Part shown: positions 9,209-19,052 of the stretch, one piece after another | Numbering within the stretch: position 1 is the stretch's first letter | Layout: the number at the start of each line of letters is the position of its first letter | DNA from: Pantoea wallisii | Lineage (GTDB): Bacteria > Pseudomonadota > Gammaproteobacteria > Enterobacterales > Enterobacteriaceae | Assembly: GCF_002095485.1 (NCBI RefSeq) | Contig: NZ_MLFS01000007.1 | Coordinates: 47,359 to 111,358, forward strand | Direction: 5' to 3' | DNA length: 64,000 bases | Position numbers and translations under genes: made by a program | The notes under the pieces: generated by a model | Seen by the model: the letters and a program-made list of their open reading frames with translations, nothing else | What the model was told of the DNA's origin: nothing | Databases searched by the model: none

Positions 9209-9946
9209 ATGTTACTAATTTTACGGTCGATAATCGTTGTTATCTATTCGATTCTGGTGTGCATATTTGGCAGTATCTGGTGTCTGTTCTCGCCGCGTAA
9301 TCCGCGCCACGTCGCAACCTTTGGCCATCTGTTTGGCCGGTTGTCTACGGTATTTGGCGTGAAAGTGGAGCTGCGCAAACCGGCCGAAGCGGCGCACTAT
9401 GGCAACGCGATCTATATCGCTAACCATCAGAATAATTTCGATATGATCACGGCAGCGAAGATCGTGCAGCCAACCACCGTCACCGTGGGCAAGAAAAGCC
9501 TGCTGTGGATTCCGTTTTTCGGCCAGCTCTACTGGCTGACCGGAAACCTGCTGATCGATCGTGACAATCGCGCCAAAGCGCACGGCACTATTGGTGAGCT
9601 GGTAGGGCAGTTTAAAAAGAAGAAGATCTCATTCTGGATGTTCCCGGAAGGGACGCGCAGCCGTGGCCGCGGCCTGCTGCCGTTTAAAACCGGCGCATTC
9701 CACGCCGCCGTTGCCGCCGGTGTGCCAATCATTCCGATCGTGGTCTCCAATACCCACGGCAAAATCAAGCTCAACCGCTGGAATAATGGTCTGGTGATTG
9801 TGGAGATGCTGCCGCCGGTGGATACCTCACAGTTTGAAACCACGTCGGTGCGTAAGCTGGCAACCCACTGCCGCGAATTAATGTCTGCTAAGCTGGAAGA
9901 GTTGAACGCCGAAGTCGCCGAACGCGAAAAAAACGGTAAACTCTGA
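9209..9946 (+). CDS. plsC: 1-acylglycerol-3-phosphate O-acyltransferase
   Basis: A 245-residue inner-membrane enzyme that acylates lysophosphatidic acid at sn-2 to give phosphatidic acid. A hydrophobic N-terminal segment (about residues 2-22) is followed by the HX4D motif in IANHQNNFD and by FPEGTRSRGRG, the two signature blocks of the family. Length and sequence match E. coli PlsC. An AGGAAG ribosome site precedes the ATG at 9209. It follows parC with a 39-base gap, as in E. coli. Confidence 0.97.
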   Translation: MLLILRSIIVVIYSILVCIFGSIWCLFSPRNPRHVATFGHLFGRLSTVFGVKVELRKPAEAAHYGNAIYIANHQNNFDMITAAKIVQPTTVTVGKKSLLWIPFFGQLYWLTGNLLIDRDNRAKAHGTIGELVGQFKKKKISFWMFPEGTRSRGRGLLPFKTGAFHAAVAAGVPIIPIVVSNTHGKIKLNRWNNGLVIVEMLPPVDTSQFETTSVRKLATHCRELMSAKLEELNAEVAEREKNGKL

Positions 9947-9980
9947 GCGGCCAAAACCCGTACGCAGGCCGCAGAATCTG

Positions 9981-10041
9981 TAGGGTGCGCCTTCAGGCGC
10001 ACCAGGCCAAAAAATGTACAAAACGCGCATGCATGCGCACC
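9981..10041. repeat. REP-like palindromes between plsC and ftsP
   Basis: GTAG at 9980-9983 precedes the palindrome GGTGCGCC-TTCA-GGCGCACC (9984-10003). A second degenerate palindrome with core GCATGCATGC spans 10024-10041. Same family as the other GTAG-preceded hairpins in the window. Confidence 0.7.
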
Positions 10042-10146
10042 GAATAGTAACCAGACACACAGCAGCCCATCCCGGGCGCTTCACACGATTAAAAAAACAA
10101 CATGGACACGGCGTCTCTACGCCACGCTCAAAAGGTCTGAAGTTTT

Positions 10147-11573
10147 ATGTCTTGCAGCAGACGTCAGTTTATTCAGCTTTCTGCCGGTGTTGCACTGGCT
10201 TCCAGTGCTATGCCTTATGCCGCCCGCGCCGCCGCGCCTTTGGGCGATGTGCCTCTGCCGGTACCGCCGCTGATTGAATCGCGTCGCGGCCAGCCGCTGT
10301 TTCTCACCCTGCAACGCAGCCACTGGTCCTTCAGCGGTACCGGCAGCAAAGTACCGGTATGGGGCATCAACGGCCTCTATCTTGGCCCGACGGTGCGCGT
10401 CTACAGCGGTGACGATGTCAAACTCATCTACAGCAACCGCCTGAACGAACCGGTTTCAATGACCGTCAGCGGCCTTCAGGTGCCGGGCGCACTGATGGGC
10501 GGCGCACCGCGCATGATGTCAGCGGGCGTTGACTGGGCGCCGGTGTTGCCGATTCGCCAGGGGGCCTCCACGCTCTGGTATCACGCCAACACGCCTAACC
10601 GCATGGCACCGCACGTCTATAACGGACTGGCCGGCATGTGGTTAATCGAGGATGAGATCAGCAAGGCGCTGCCGCTGCCGAAACACTACGGCGTGGATGA
10701 TTTCCCGCTGATTATTCAGGATAAGCGCCTCGATAACTTCGCCACGCCGGTCTACAACCCGCCTTCTGCAGGCGCTTCCTCGGCGATACGCTGCTGGTCA
10801 ACGGCGTGCAGAACCCGTTCGTTGAAGTCTCACGCGGCTGGGTGCGTCTACGTCTGCTCAACGCCTCCAACGCGCGCCGCTTCGATCTCAGCTTCTCCGA
10901 TAACCGGCCATTCACGGTTATCGCCAGCGATCAGGGCTTCCTGCCGGCACCGGTTGCCGTGCAGACGCTGTCACTGGCGCCAGGTGAGCGTCGCGAAGTG
11001 CTGGTGGATATGTCACAGGGCGATGAAGTCTCGATCACGGCAGGCACGGCAGCAGGGATTATGGATCGCCTGCGCGGCCTGTTTGAGCCCTCATCGATTC
11101 TGACCAACACGCTGGTGCTGACGCTGCGGCCGACCGGGCTGCTGCCGCTGGTCACCGACAACCTGCCGATGCGCCTGCTGGCGGACCAGATTCTGGATGG
11201 CGTAGCGGTGCGCACGCGGGAGTTCCGCTTGGGCGATAGCGATCCGGGCATTAACGGTGCGGTGTGGGACATGAGTCGCATCGACACCACGGTACAGCAG
11301 GGCACCTTCGAGCGCTGGATTATTCACGCCGATCGCCCGCAAGCGCTGCACATTCAGGGCGTCATGTTCCTGATTAAGAGCGTAAACGGTGCGCAGTCGA
11401 TGGGTGAGGATCGCGGCTGGAAAGACACGGTGTGGGTAGATGGCACTGTTGAACTACTGGTAAGTTTCCCGCAGAGCTCGTCGGATCACTTCCCGTTCAT
11501 GTACTACAGCCAGACGCTGGAGCTGGCCGATCGCGGTACGGCAGGGCAGATGGTGGTCAATCCGGTTTCATAA
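10147..11573 (+). pseudogene. ftsP: FtsP (SufI) cell-division protein, frameshifted
   Basis: Joined across one frameshift this encodes about 475 residues, close to E. coli FtsP/SufI (470), a periplasmic multicopper-oxidase-like protein that stabilises the divisome under stress. A twin-arginine signal is present (SRRQFIQL at residues 5-12). The frame from 10147 follows SufI up to NPPSAG, then turns to nonsense. The frame ending at 11573 resumes at VNGVQNPFVEVSRGWVRL and runs to VNPVS. Comparison suggests one G is missing at 10771-10775 (GGCGC where GGCGGC is expected). All the rest is conserved, so sequencing error is likelier than inactivation. It follows plsC as in E. coli. Confidence 0.9.
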
Positions 11574-11577
11574 GTAA

Positions 11578-11648
11578 AGGGTGCGCATTAATGCGCACCC
11601 TACGGCCCAACGGCGCTGATACCTGTAGGGTCGCCATTCATGGCGACC
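11578..11648. repeat. Pair of REP-like palindromes between ftsP and dkgA
   Basis: 11578-11601 is a perfect palindrome with core GGTGCGCATTAATGCGCACC, bordered on its right by CTAC (GTAG on the other strand). 11629-11648 is GGTCGCCATTCATGGCGACC preceded by GTAG. The two elements use different stems, GCGC type and CGCC type, and point in opposite directions. They sit between convergent genes. Confidence 0.82.
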
Positions 11649-11662
11649 GCTGACACGCCGCG

Positions 11663-12490
11663 TTATCCGTTAAACTCTTCCGGATTTGGGCCCAACCGCT
11701 TGCCCTGATCCAGCTTCGCAATCTCGCTCACTTCGGCTTTATCCAGGCGGAAATCGAACACCTGGAAGTTCTCGTGAATTCGCGCTGGCGTAACGGACTT
11801 CGGAATCACCACCAGGCCGCTATCCAGATGCCAGCGAATCACAATCTGCGCCGGCGTCTTGCTGTACTTCTTCGCCAGCTGCTTGATCACATCCTGATCA
11901 AACACCCCTTCACCGCCTTGCGCCAGCGGGCTCCAGGATTCAGTCTGGATCTGGTGCAGCGCATTCCACGCGTGCAGCGTACGCTGTTGCAGCATCGGGT
12001 GCAGCTCAATCTGATTGACCACAGGCGTCACGCCGGTTTCATCAATCAGGCGCTTAAGGTGCACCTCATGGAAGTTACACACGCCGATGCTCTTGGCTAA
12101 GCCCTGCTGCTGCAGCTCAATCATCTTCTTCCAGGCATCCACGTAGGTATCTTTCTCCGGGCACGGCCAGTGCATCAGATAGAGATCCACCTGCTCCAGC
12201 TGGAGTTTCTTCAGGCTGGTTTCAATCGCCTGCTGCCCGTTCTGCTGGTCATCATTCCACAGTTTGGTGGTGATAAAGATATCGTCGCGCGCCACGTCAG
12301 TTTCCTGCAGCGCCTGACCGACCGCTTCCTCATTCTTGTAGATAGCGGCGGTATCGATGGAGCGGTAGCCGACCTTCAGCGCCTCAACAATCGCGTTGCG
12401 TGCATCGTCAATGCTCGCCTGCCAGACGCCAAGACCCAGCTGCGGCATCATATTGCCGTCGTGCAATTTAATAATCGGTTGATCTGCCAT
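11663..12490 (-). CDS. dkgA: 2,5-diketo-D-gluconate reductase A (aldo/keto reductase)
   Basis: A 275-residue NADPH-dependent aldo/keto reductase matching E. coli DkgA (YqhE) in length and along its whole course. Blocks include MPQLGLGVWQAS, D44 and Y49 in SIDTAAIYKNEE, H107 in LMHWP, IQTESWSPLAQGG and GLVVIPKSVTP for cofactor binding. It reduces 2,5-diketo-D-gluconate and methylglyoxal-type aldehydes. In E. coli dkgA lies behind yqhD, both controlled by divergent yqhC. Here yqhD is absent and dkgA itself faces yqhC across about 205 bases. Confidence 0.93.
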   Translation of the reverse strand: MADQPIIKLHDGNMMPQLGLGVWQASIDDARNAIVEALKVGYRSIDTAAIYKNEEAVGQALQETDVARDDIFITTKLWNDDQQNGQQAIETSLKKLQLEQVDLYLMHWPCPEKDTYVDAWKKMIELQQQGLAKSIGVCNFHEVHLKRLIDETGVTPVVNQIELHPMLQQRTLHAWNALHQIQTESWSPLAQGGEGVFDQDVIKQLAKKYSKTPAQIVIRWHLDSGLVVIPKSVTPARIHENFQVFDFRLDKAEVSEIAKLDQGKRLGPNPEEFNG

Positions 12491-12695
12491 AGTTGCTCCT
12501 TATCTTTCGCAGTGACTTACCGTAGAAACGATGTGCTTAAGTCTAGACAACAAATGTAACCCACGGATCATTGTGGCAACCTCGTCGCCATTTTGCCTGC
12601 GTGATTTCTGCCGGAATCTTGCCTGATTCTCCTGGATGATGGAGATTCGCACAGCGATGCGGCACACTGTCTGCTTTGCCGCCGGGGAGAAAACC

Positions 12696-13613
12696 ATGCC
12701 GCACGATGCCCTCTGTCGCCAGCTGGCGCAGCGCGTGATTGCGCTGATGAGCAGCACACATAAGCCGCTATGCGCGGTGGAGAATGTCAGGCTGATTTAT
12801 GCCTGTGAAACGCTGCCGCGCACGCCGATGATGTATCAGCCCGGCATCGTGATCCTGTTTCAGGGGCGTAAAACCGGCTACCTCGGCAGTACGGTATTCC
12901 ATTACGACGCTACCAAATATCTGATGCTGACCGTGCCGCTGCCGGTGGAGTGTGAAACCGATGCGACGCCGGAGGCACCGCTGGCAGGGATGTGCGTCAA
13001 CGTGGATACCGCCAGCCTGCAGGATCTGCTGATGAGCATTGGCGATGACGATCAGTTCCAGCCGCAGCCGCAGACTTCCGGTATTCATTCGGCCTTTCTC
13101 AGCGAAGAGATGCTGTGCGCCGCTGAGCGCCTGCTGGATGTGATGGATTCGCCGCGGGATGCGCGCGTGCTGGGGCCACAGCTAGTGCGGGAGATTATTT
13201 ACTATGTGCTGACCGGCCCGATTGGCGGCGCGCTGCTGTCGCTGGTGAATCGCCAGACGCAGTTCAGCCAGATTGCCCGCGCACTGCGCCGCATTGAGAA
13301 TCACTTTGCAGAGAGTTTGAGCGTGGAGATGCTGGCCGCGGAAGTGAACATGAGCGTGTCGGCGTTTCATCACAACTTCAAAGCGGTGACGCAGACATCG
13401 CCGTTGCAGTATCTCAAGCGTTATCGTCTGCATCAGGCCCGGCTGATGATGCTGCAGGATGGCATGAAGGCCAGCACCGCCGCCGTACGAGTAGGCTATG
13501 AGAGCCCGTCGCAGTTTTCACGTGAATTTAAGCGCTATTTTGGCGTGACGCCGGGCGAAGAGGTCAACCGCGCCCGCCAGGCGGTGCCGCTGTTGCCGTT
13601 CGATGCCGCGTAA
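12696..13613 (+). CDS. yqhC: YqhC, AraC-family activator of aldehyde detoxification
   Basis: A 305-residue AraC-type regulator with an N-terminal AraC_N sensing domain ([19 protein letters not shown]) and two C-terminal helix-turn-helix motifs ([22 protein letters not shown] and [22 protein letters not shown]). It follows E. coli YqhC, which responds to aldehydes such as glyoxal and activates yqhD-dkgA. I choose the ATG at 12696 because GGGGAG lies six bases before it and it fits the family N-terminus; an in-frame ATG at 12636 would add 20 poorly conserved residues. It is divergent from dkgA, its probable target. Confidence 0.9.
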   Translation: MPHDALCRQLAQRVIALMSSTHKPLCAVENVRLIYACETLPRTPMMYQPGIVILFQGRKTGYLGSTVFHYDATKYLMLTVPLPVECETDATPEAPLAGMCVNVDTASLQDLLMSIGDDDQFQPQPQTSGIHSAFLSEEMLCAAERLLDVMDSPRDARVLGPQLVREIIYYVLTGPIGGALLSLVNRQTQFSQIARALRRIENHFAESLSVEMLAAEVNMSVSAFHHNFKAVTQTSPLQYLKRYRLHQARLMMLQDGMKASTAAVRVGYESPSQFSREFKRYFGVTPGEEVNRARQAVPLLPFDAA

Positions 13614-13651
13614 AAGATTGCGTCTGACGATCCGTCCGTGCTACGTATTTG

Positions 13652-13677
13652 GTAGTGGCGACCCGTCAGGGCCGCCA
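13652..13677. repeat. Degenerate REP-like hairpin
   Basis: GTAG at 13652-13655 is followed by TGGCGACCC-GTCA-GGGCCGCCA, an imperfect inverted repeat between the convergent yqhC and yghB. It keeps the GTAG lead but has lost the CATNNATG core. Confidence 0.5.
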
Positions 13678-13691
13678 GGTATGCAGCGCCA

Positions 13692-14351
13692 TCACGCCTT
13701 CTGGCGGCGCTTCTTCCAGATCACCACAATGCTCCCCGCCAGACCGGCAAACAGCAGCACGATCGGCAGCACCATCAGAATCGCCATCATCTGATCTTCA
13801 TGCCGCTTAATAAACGGCACCTGGCTAATGCCGTATCCCATCGTCACCACAATCCCGACCCACAGCACGCCGCTCAGCCAGTTAAACAGCTGAAAACGGC
13901 CGTTCTGCAGACCGGAGATCCCCGCCATGGTCGGCAGCAGGGTGCGCACGAAGGCGAGAAAACGCCCAACCAGCAGCGCCATCAGACCGTGGCGGTTAAA
14001 CAGGTGCCACGCGCGCTGGTGATACTGGGCGGGCAGGTGCATCAGCCAGCTCTTCACCAGTTTGGTATTGCCGAGCCAGCGCCCCTGCAGATAACTCAGC
14101 CAGCAGCCAAGGCTGGCGGCGGTGGTCAGGATCACCATCGTCGGCACGAAATCCATCACGCCTTTCGCGACCATCGCCCCCGCTAACAGCAGCAGGCTAT
14201 CGCCCGGCAGAAATGAGGCGGGCAGCAAACCGTTTTCCAGGAACAGCGTCAGAAACATCACGCCGTAGACAATCCACACGACTTCCGGATTGGCCAGCGC
14301 GGCAAAATCCTGATGCCACAGCGCCTGGACAATCTCATGTAAAACACCCAT
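13692..14351 (-). CDS. yghB: DedA-family inner-membrane protein YghB
   Basis: A 219-residue membrane protein, the same length as E. coli YghB. DedA hallmarks are visible: [20 protein letters not shown] near residue 40 and [19 protein letters not shown] near residue 130, with four to five hydrophobic stretches and a basic C-terminal tail (WKKRRQKA). The family supports envelope homeostasis, proton-motive-force-linked drug tolerance and probably lipid flipping; YghB overlaps with YqjA in E. coli. It lies just downstream of metC on the same strand, as in E. coli. Confidence 0.93.
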   Translation of the reverse strand: MGVLHEIVQALWHQDFAALANPEVVWIVYGVMFLTLFLENGLLPASFLPGDSLLLLAGAMVAKGVMDFVPTMVILTTAASLGCWLSYLQGRWLGNTKLVKSWLMHLPAQYHQRAWHLFNRHGLMALLVGRFLAFVRTLLPTMAGISGLQNGRFQLFNWLSGVLWVGIVVTMGYGISQVPFIKRHEDQMMAILMVLPIVLLFAGLAGSIVVIWKKRRQKA

Positions 14352-14456
14352 CAGCTATCCCATCGAGTCACAAGGCTTCTATGTTAACCCTCTGGCGCGG
14401 CGTATTCGTTGATCTGCGATCGCCCGCGCCAGATGGTTTATGTTTTGTTTATTATT

Positions 14457-15647
14457 TTACGCTTTCAGGCGCGCAAAGCCCGCTTTCAGGTCATCCAGCA
14501 GGTCATCGACATGCTCCAGACCAATGTGTAAGCGCACCAGCGTGCCGTCAAAATCGACGCCGCCGGCCGGACGAATCGCCGCCAGCTCCTCCGGCTGGTT
14601 TGCCAGAATCAGCGACTCATAGCCGCCCCACGAGTACGCCATACTGAAATGGTGGAAGTGATCGAGATAATTTGCCAGCTGCTCGCGGCTAAGTTTTTCG
14701 TGCAGGATAAACGAGAACAGCCCGCTGCTGCCGCTGAAATCGCGCTGCCAGAAGCTGTGCCCTTTGCACTGCGCCAGGGCCGGATGGTTAACGCGCGCCA
14801 CTTCCGGCTGCGCGGCCAGCCACTCTGCCACCTGCAGGCCGCTCTCTTCGTGCTGGCGTAAACGCGTGCTCAGCGTACGCAGGCCGCGGCTTGCCATATA
14901 GGCGGTATCGGCATCCACCATCTGGCCCATCAGGTAGGAGTTTTCACGCAGCTGTGGCCAGCAGCGCTCATTGGCAACGGCTGTACCAATCATCGCATCG
15001 CTATGGCCGATGATGTACTTGGTGCCGGCCTGAATAGAGATATCAATGCCGTGCGCCAGCGCGTTAAACAGCACGCCCGCCGCCCAGGTATTATCCAGCA
15101 TGATGATCGCGTCCGGCGCCTTAGCGCGCACGGCGGCGACGATCGCCGGAATGTCCTGCACTTCCATGGTGATAGAGGCGGGCGATTCAAGAAAGACCAC
15201 GCGGGTGTTGGGCTGCACCAGCTCGCCAATTTCGCTGCCGATGCAGTGATCGAAATATGTGGTGGTGACATTGAGTTTACTGAGGATTTTGCTGCAGAAG
15301 TCCTGCGTCGGTTCGTACACCGCGCCGCTCACCAGGATGTGATCGCCAGCCTCAACGAACGCCAGAATGGCATTAGAGACCGCCGCCGCACCGCACGGGT
15401 AGAGCGCACAGCCCGCGCCGCCTTCCAGTTCTGTCATGGCGTCCTGCAGCGAGAAGTGGGTGAGCGTACCGCGACGACCATAAAACAGCTCACCGCGCGC
15501 ACGTCCGGCGGTGGCGCGTTTTTTATCCGCAACGGTATCAAAAACCAGTGACGATGCGCGCTGAATCACGCTATTAACGGAGCCCTGAGTGTAACGTTTG
15601 CTGCGTCCCGCGCTGACCAGCGTAGTATCAATTTTTTTCGTTGCCAT
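14457..15647 (-). CDS. metC: Cystathionine beta-lyase
   Basis: A 396-residue pyridoxal-phosphate enzyme close to E. coli MetC (395 residues). It cleaves cystathionine to homocysteine, pyruvate and ammonia in methionine synthesis. The cofactor lysine lies in [14 protein letters not shown], preceded by the MLDNTWAAG aspartate block. I start at [14 protein letters not shown] (15647), which matches the family N-terminus; an in-frame start six codons upstream is less likely. It is divergent from exbB, with two REP-like palindromes and a Fur-like box between them. Confidence 0.95.
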   Translation of the reverse strand: MATKKIDTTLVSAGRSKRYTQGSVNSVIQRASSLVFDTVADKKRATAGRARGELFYGRRGTLTHFSLQDAMTELEGGAGCALYPCGAAAVSNAILAFVEAGDHILVSGAVYEPTQDFCSKILSKLNVTTTYFDHCIGSEIGELVQPNTRVVFLESPASITMEVQDIPAIVAAVRAKAPDAIIMLDNTWAAGVLFNALAHGIDISIQAGTKYIIGHSDAMIGTAVANERCWPQLRENSYLMGQMVDADTAYMASRGLRTLSTRLRQHEESGLQVAEWLAAQPEVARVNHPALAQCKGHSFWQRDFSGSSGLFSFILHEKLSREQLANYLDHFHHFSMAYSWGGYESLILANQPEELAAIRPAGGVDFDGTLVRLHIGLEHVDDLLDDLKAGFARLKA

Positions 15648-15741
15648 CACTGCCTTTCCTGACACGTCTCACAAAGCAACCAACTTACCATGAATCGCGG
15701 CGCGGGGTTGAGCCTGTTTGCCGAATATCAGAGTGGCCCCA

Positions 15742-15813
15742 GGTCGCCATGAATGGCGACCCTACAGGTGCGAGAACGGGTTGGCCCTTCCAGGGTGCGC
15801 ATTCATGCGCACC
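15742..15813. repeat. Pair of REP-like palindromes upstream of exbB
   Basis: 15742-15761 is GGTCGCCATGAATGGCGACC followed by CTAC (GTAG on the minus strand). 15794-15813 is GGTGCGCATTCATGCGCACC, preceded by CCAG instead of GTAG. One element of each stem type, facing each other, in the metC-exbB divergent gap. Confidence 0.82.
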
Positions 15814-15829
15814 AGGCTACTTTGTAAAT

Positions 15830-15848
15830 AGTAATGAGAACCACTATC
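15830..15848 (+). promoter_or_regulatory. Fur-box-like operator upstream of exbB
   Basis: The 19 bases AGTAATGAGAACCACTATC match 13 of 19 positions of the Fur consensus GATAATGATAATCATTATC. They lie about 70 bases upstream of the exbB start. Fur repression of exbBD is known in related bacteria, so iron-dependent control is the likely role. Confidence 0.65.
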
Positions 15849-15919
15849 ACTTCGCTCACTTTTTTTGCTATGATCCGCCCTTCAATCGTGAACTGTGCAA
15901 CAGAAGTTGGAGACGCAGC

Positions 15920-16666
15920 GTGGTAGCCAGTGACTTGATGCAAACGGACCTCTCCGTTTGGGGCATGTATCAGCATGCCGATATCGTGGTAAAGATTGTG
16001 ATGATTGGCCTGTTGCTGGCTTCGGTCGTCACCTGGGCAATTTTCTTCGGTAAATTCGCTGAGCTGAGCGGGGCGAAACGTCGCCTGAAGCGCGAACAGC
16101 AGGCGCTGGGCGAAGCCCGCTCGTTAAACGATGCGTACCGCGCGGCCGAAAGCTTCAAATCCGGCAGCCATAGCGCTGTCCTGCTTGCCGATGCGCGCAA
16201 CGAGCTGGAGCTCTCCGCCGGCACTGACGATCTGGCGGGCATTAAAGATCGCACCAGCTTCCGTCTCGATCGCCGCGTCGCCGCCTTCAGCCGTCACGCC
16301 GGTCGCGGTAACGGTTTCCTTGCCACCATCGGTTCCGTGGCGCCGTTTGTCGGCCTGTTCGGCACGGTATGGGGCATCATGAACAGCTTTATCGGCATCG
16401 CCAAAACCCAGACCACCAACCTTGCCGTTGTTGCACCGGGCATCGCCGAAGCGCTGCTGGCTACGGCTATCGGCCTGGTGGCGGCGATCCCTGCCGTGGT
16501 GATCTACAACGTCTTCGCCCGCATGATCGCCAGCTACAAAGCCTCGCTGGGTGATGTGGCCGCGCAGGTGATGCTGCTGCAGAGCCGCGATCTGGATCTC
16601 GGCAACGTTGATACCGCTAAAGAAGCCAACCGTCCGGCGGCGGCACAGAAACTGCGCGTAGGGTAA
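15920..16666 (+). CDS. exbB: ExbB, TonB-complex proton channel subunit
   Basis: A 248-residue inner-membrane protein matching E. coli ExbB. It forms the pentameric proton channel that, with ExbD, energises TonB for siderophore and vitamin B12 uptake. Three transmembrane segments are visible (VKIVMIGLLLASVVTWAIFF and two C-terminal segments around VGLFGTVWGIM and LLATAIGLVAAIPAVVIYN). I start at the GTG at 15920 (VASDLMQTDLSVWGMYQHAD) because GGAG lies seven bases before it; ATG at 15938 is the alternative. exbD follows after five bases. Confidence 0.94.
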   Translation: MVASDLMQTDLSVWGMYQHADIVVKIVMIGLLLASVVTWAIFFGKFAELSGAKRRLKREQQALGEARSLNDAYRAAESFKSGSHSAVLLADARNELELSAGTDDLAGIKDRTSFRLDRRVAAFSRHAGRGNGFLATIGSVAPFVGLFGTVWGIMNSFIGIAKTQTTNLAVVAPGIAEALLATAIGLVAAIPAVVIYNVFARMIASYKASLGDVAAQVMLLQSRDLDLGNVDTAKEANRPAAAQKLRVG

Positions 16667-16671
16667 GTATT

Positions 16672-17094
16672 ATGGCGATGCGTTTAAACGATGACTCGGT
16701 AGGCGATGGCGAAATGCATGAGATCAACGTGACGCCGTTTATCGACGTCATGCTGGTTCTGCTGATCATCTTTATGGTCGCCGCGCCGTTAGCCACGGTG
16801 GATGTCCGCGTTAATCTGCCCGCCTCGACCAGCGCGCCACAGCCGCGTCCGGAGAAGCCGGTTTATCTGTCGATCAAAGCGGATAAGCAGATCTACATCG
16901 GCAACGATGCGGTAACCAAAGAGACGCTGGTCAATGCGCTGACCGCGCAAACCGAAGGCAACAAAGAGACCACCATCTTCTTCCAGGCCGACAAATCCGT
17001 TGATTACGAAACGCTGATGTCTGTAATGGATCAGCTGCGTGAAGCCGGTTACCTGAAGATTGGTTTGATGGGCATGGAGACGGTGAAGAAATAG
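16672..17094 (+). CDS. exbD: ExbD, TonB-complex subunit
   Basis: A 140-residue single-span inner-membrane protein. The proton-pathway aspartate lies in the segment beginning INVTPFID and running into VMLVLLIIFMVAAPL, followed by a periplasmic domain. It works with ExbB and TonB to transmit proton motive force to outer-membrane receptors. It begins five bases after the exbB stop, so the two form one operon, and a strong terminator follows. Confidence 0.95.
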   Translation: MAMRLNDDSVGDGEMHEINVTPFIDVMLVLLIIFMVAAPLATVDVRVNLPASTSAPQPRPEKPVYLSIKADKQIYIGNDAVTKETLVNALTAQTEGNKETTIFFQADKSVDYETLMSVMDQLREAGYLKIGLMGMETVKK

Positions 17095-17127
17095 TTTCGC
17101 CGGCGTAAACCCAGCCACTTTATCCGC

Positions 17128-17155
17128 AAGGTCGTCATTTATGACGACCTTTTTT
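17128..17155 (+). terminator. Intrinsic terminator of exbBD
   Basis: A perfect 11-bp stem, AAGGTCGTCAT-TT-ATGACGACCTT (17128-17149 plus the T-run overlap), runs into TTTTTT. It has the same CATNNATG centre as the REP-like repeats, which suggests either an element co-opted as a terminator or convergence. Confidence 0.88.
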
Positions 17156-17207
17156 ATTGCGGCGGCCAGAGCAGGCCGCCATCTTACGATGCGGTGCCGA
17201 ACCGCAG

Positions 17208-19052
17208 TTAGACCAGATTCACCGTTACACCGTCCTGCACCAGTAGCTCCGCGTCACCGTGGCTGAACACATGATACAGGTTGCCAGCGATGGTTACGGT
17301 GCCCGCCAGCTGCGTCCAGCCGCTGACCGCGTCGTCTTCCGGCAGGATGTGGCTGAGTTGCACGCTGTCGCCGACCTGGCCGCTGACGCACAGCTGGATT
17401 TTGCCATCGTCAATGAACAGGCCTTTGCTGCCTTCGCTCAGCAGCTGGTGCAGCGAAAGCGCGTCTGGCTGGGCTTCATCCTGTACTTGCTGATCGAATG
17501 CGACGTCAGGGCTGACGTCGAGCACAAATTTGCTGCTCCAGTTGCTCTTCATCTCGCCGGTTGAGGCGCGCGCCTGATATTCCCACACGCCAGGCTGATG
17601 CAAATACGGAGAGGTGAAGCTCCACTTGCCGTCGGCATCGACCAGCACACTGCCGGCGTGGCGCAGGCCTTCGCCCTGCACGCCAAACTTGATCTCAATC
17701 ACCTGGCCCGGTGTGCCGCTGCCGTGCAGCGTGGGCGTGGTGTCATCGGTTGAACCCTGCTGATAAACCGGCCCCTGCAGCGGGCCCGCGTTGTCCCAGG
17801 CGTAGTCGATGGTCGGTTCCAGCGGCGCGCCAGGGATCACCAGCAGCTCGAACTTATCGCTCCACGCACTGGCCTTGCCATCCGCAACGCCGCGTGAGCG
17901 GAAACCCCATTCGCCAAAATAGGTCAGTTCAAAGCCGGCGAACTGCCAGTTGCCCTGGGCATCGACCACCACGCTGCCCGCGCTGTGCCAGCCGCTGTTA
18001 CTCAGGTTGTACTCAATCTCAACGATGCTGCCCGGCGCACCGCGACCCTCCAGCACCGGCGTTTTATCGTCGGTGGTGCCGCGATGGTACACCTGGCCGG
18101 TATGGGCACCGGTATTGTCACGCGCAAAGTCGATAGCCGGACGCAGATTTTCCAGCGCCGACAGGTTAAGGCTGAAATCCGGGCGGTAGTCGTCTTTGCT
18201 GTTCTCGTAGGAGGCATGGAAGGTGTAGATGCCGTCACCGCTGATCATCGCGCGCGACTGAATCATCCAGTCGCCGTTGGCATCGGTTTTAACGCTGCCT
18301 TTATAGCCGATGCCGCCGTGATCGTTCTGTGCGAACAGATAAACGATGCTATTCGGCTCCGCGCGGCCCACGATCAGCGGCGAGAAGTCGTCGGTAGTGG
18401 AACCGTTGGCGAGCTGGCCCTGCACGGTGCCGACATCGTCAATGGCGTAGCTGATGGTCGGCGGTACCGGTCCGCTCTCCACCACAGTGATGTCGAAGTG
18501 TTCAGAAGGTTCGCTGACGCGGCCAAACTCGTCGGTCGCAGTGACGGTTAGCTGATGCCTGCCCGCACTCAGCAGCGGCTCCAGCGACCATTCGCCGCTT
18601 TTACTGACTACGGTGCTGCCAATCAGCTTGCTGTGATCGTACAGCCGCACCGTGCTGCCCGGCTGCGCATAGCCCTGCACGTTGGGCGTGGTGTCATCAA
18701 TGGTGTGGCCGCGTCCGACCGGGCCGGTTTCGCTGCCGACGTCATCAAACAGCGCGGTGATCGCTGGTTTGTCCGGTGCCGAGAGCGCGACGTCTACAGA
18801 GAACGGATGCGGTTCGCCGCTATCGCCGATGCGCGCCACCATGTCATGGCTGCCTTCGCTCAGCGAGAACGGCGGCTGAAATGACCAGCTGCCGTCGGCA
18901 GCTATTCTCGTACTGTAGCGGTGATCGTTGATAAGGAATGCAATGATTTCATCGGCCTGCGCTGGCAGGCTGCCGCTCAGCACGGGATAAGGTGTTCCCA
19001 CTCGTAAGGTATTAATGGATGAAAAGGGGTCAAAGCTGAAAGGTGTTAGCAC
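17208..19052 (-). CDS. Ig-like repeat protein, probable type I-secreted surface protein (614 aa)
   Basis: 614 residues made of about five bacterial Ig-like domains of roughly 100 residues, with the recurring pattern D-N/D-x-G...G...TDDTTPxLxGxAxPGS and closing beta strands. No N-terminal signal peptide is visible. The last 75 residues (LLSEGSKGLFIDDGKIQL through FSHGDAELLVQDGVTVNLV) closely resemble the end of the 1107-residue protein at 31370-34693 and the C-termini of large type I-secreted adhesins, so secretion by a type I system encoded elsewhere is inferred. The GTG start at 19052 has GGAG seven bases upstream. A role in adhesion or biofilm is likely but not shown. Confidence 0.75.
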   Translation of the reverse strand: MLTPFSFDPFSSINTLRVGTPYPVLSGSLPAQADEIIAFLINDHRYSTRIAADGSWSFQPPFSLSEGSHDMVARIGDSGEPHPFSVDVALSAPDKPAITALFDDVGSETGPVGRGHTIDDTTPNVQGYAQPGSTVRLYDHSKLIGSTVVSKSGEWSLEPLLSAGRHQLTVTATDEFGRVSEPSEHFDITVVESGPVPPTISYAIDDVGTVQGQLANGSTTDDFSPLIVGRAEPNSIVYLFAQNDHGGIGYKGSVKTDANGDWMIQSRAMISGDGIYTFHASYENSKDDYRPDFSLNLSALENLRPAIDFARDNTGAHTGQVYHRGTTDDKTPVLEGRGAPGSIVEIEYNLSNSGWHSAGSVVVDAQGNWQFAGFELTYFGEWGFRSRGVADGKASAWSDKFELLVIPGAPLEPTIDYAWDNAGPLQGPVYQQGSTDDTTPTLHGSGTPGQVIEIKFGVQGEGLRHAGSVLVDADGKWSFTSPYLHQPGVWEYQARASTGEMKSNWSSKFVLDVSPDVAFDQQVQDEAQPDALSLHQLLSEGSKGLFIDDGKIQLCVSGQVGDSVQLSHILPEDDAVSGWTQLAGTVTIAGNLYHVFSHGDAELLVQDGVTVNLV

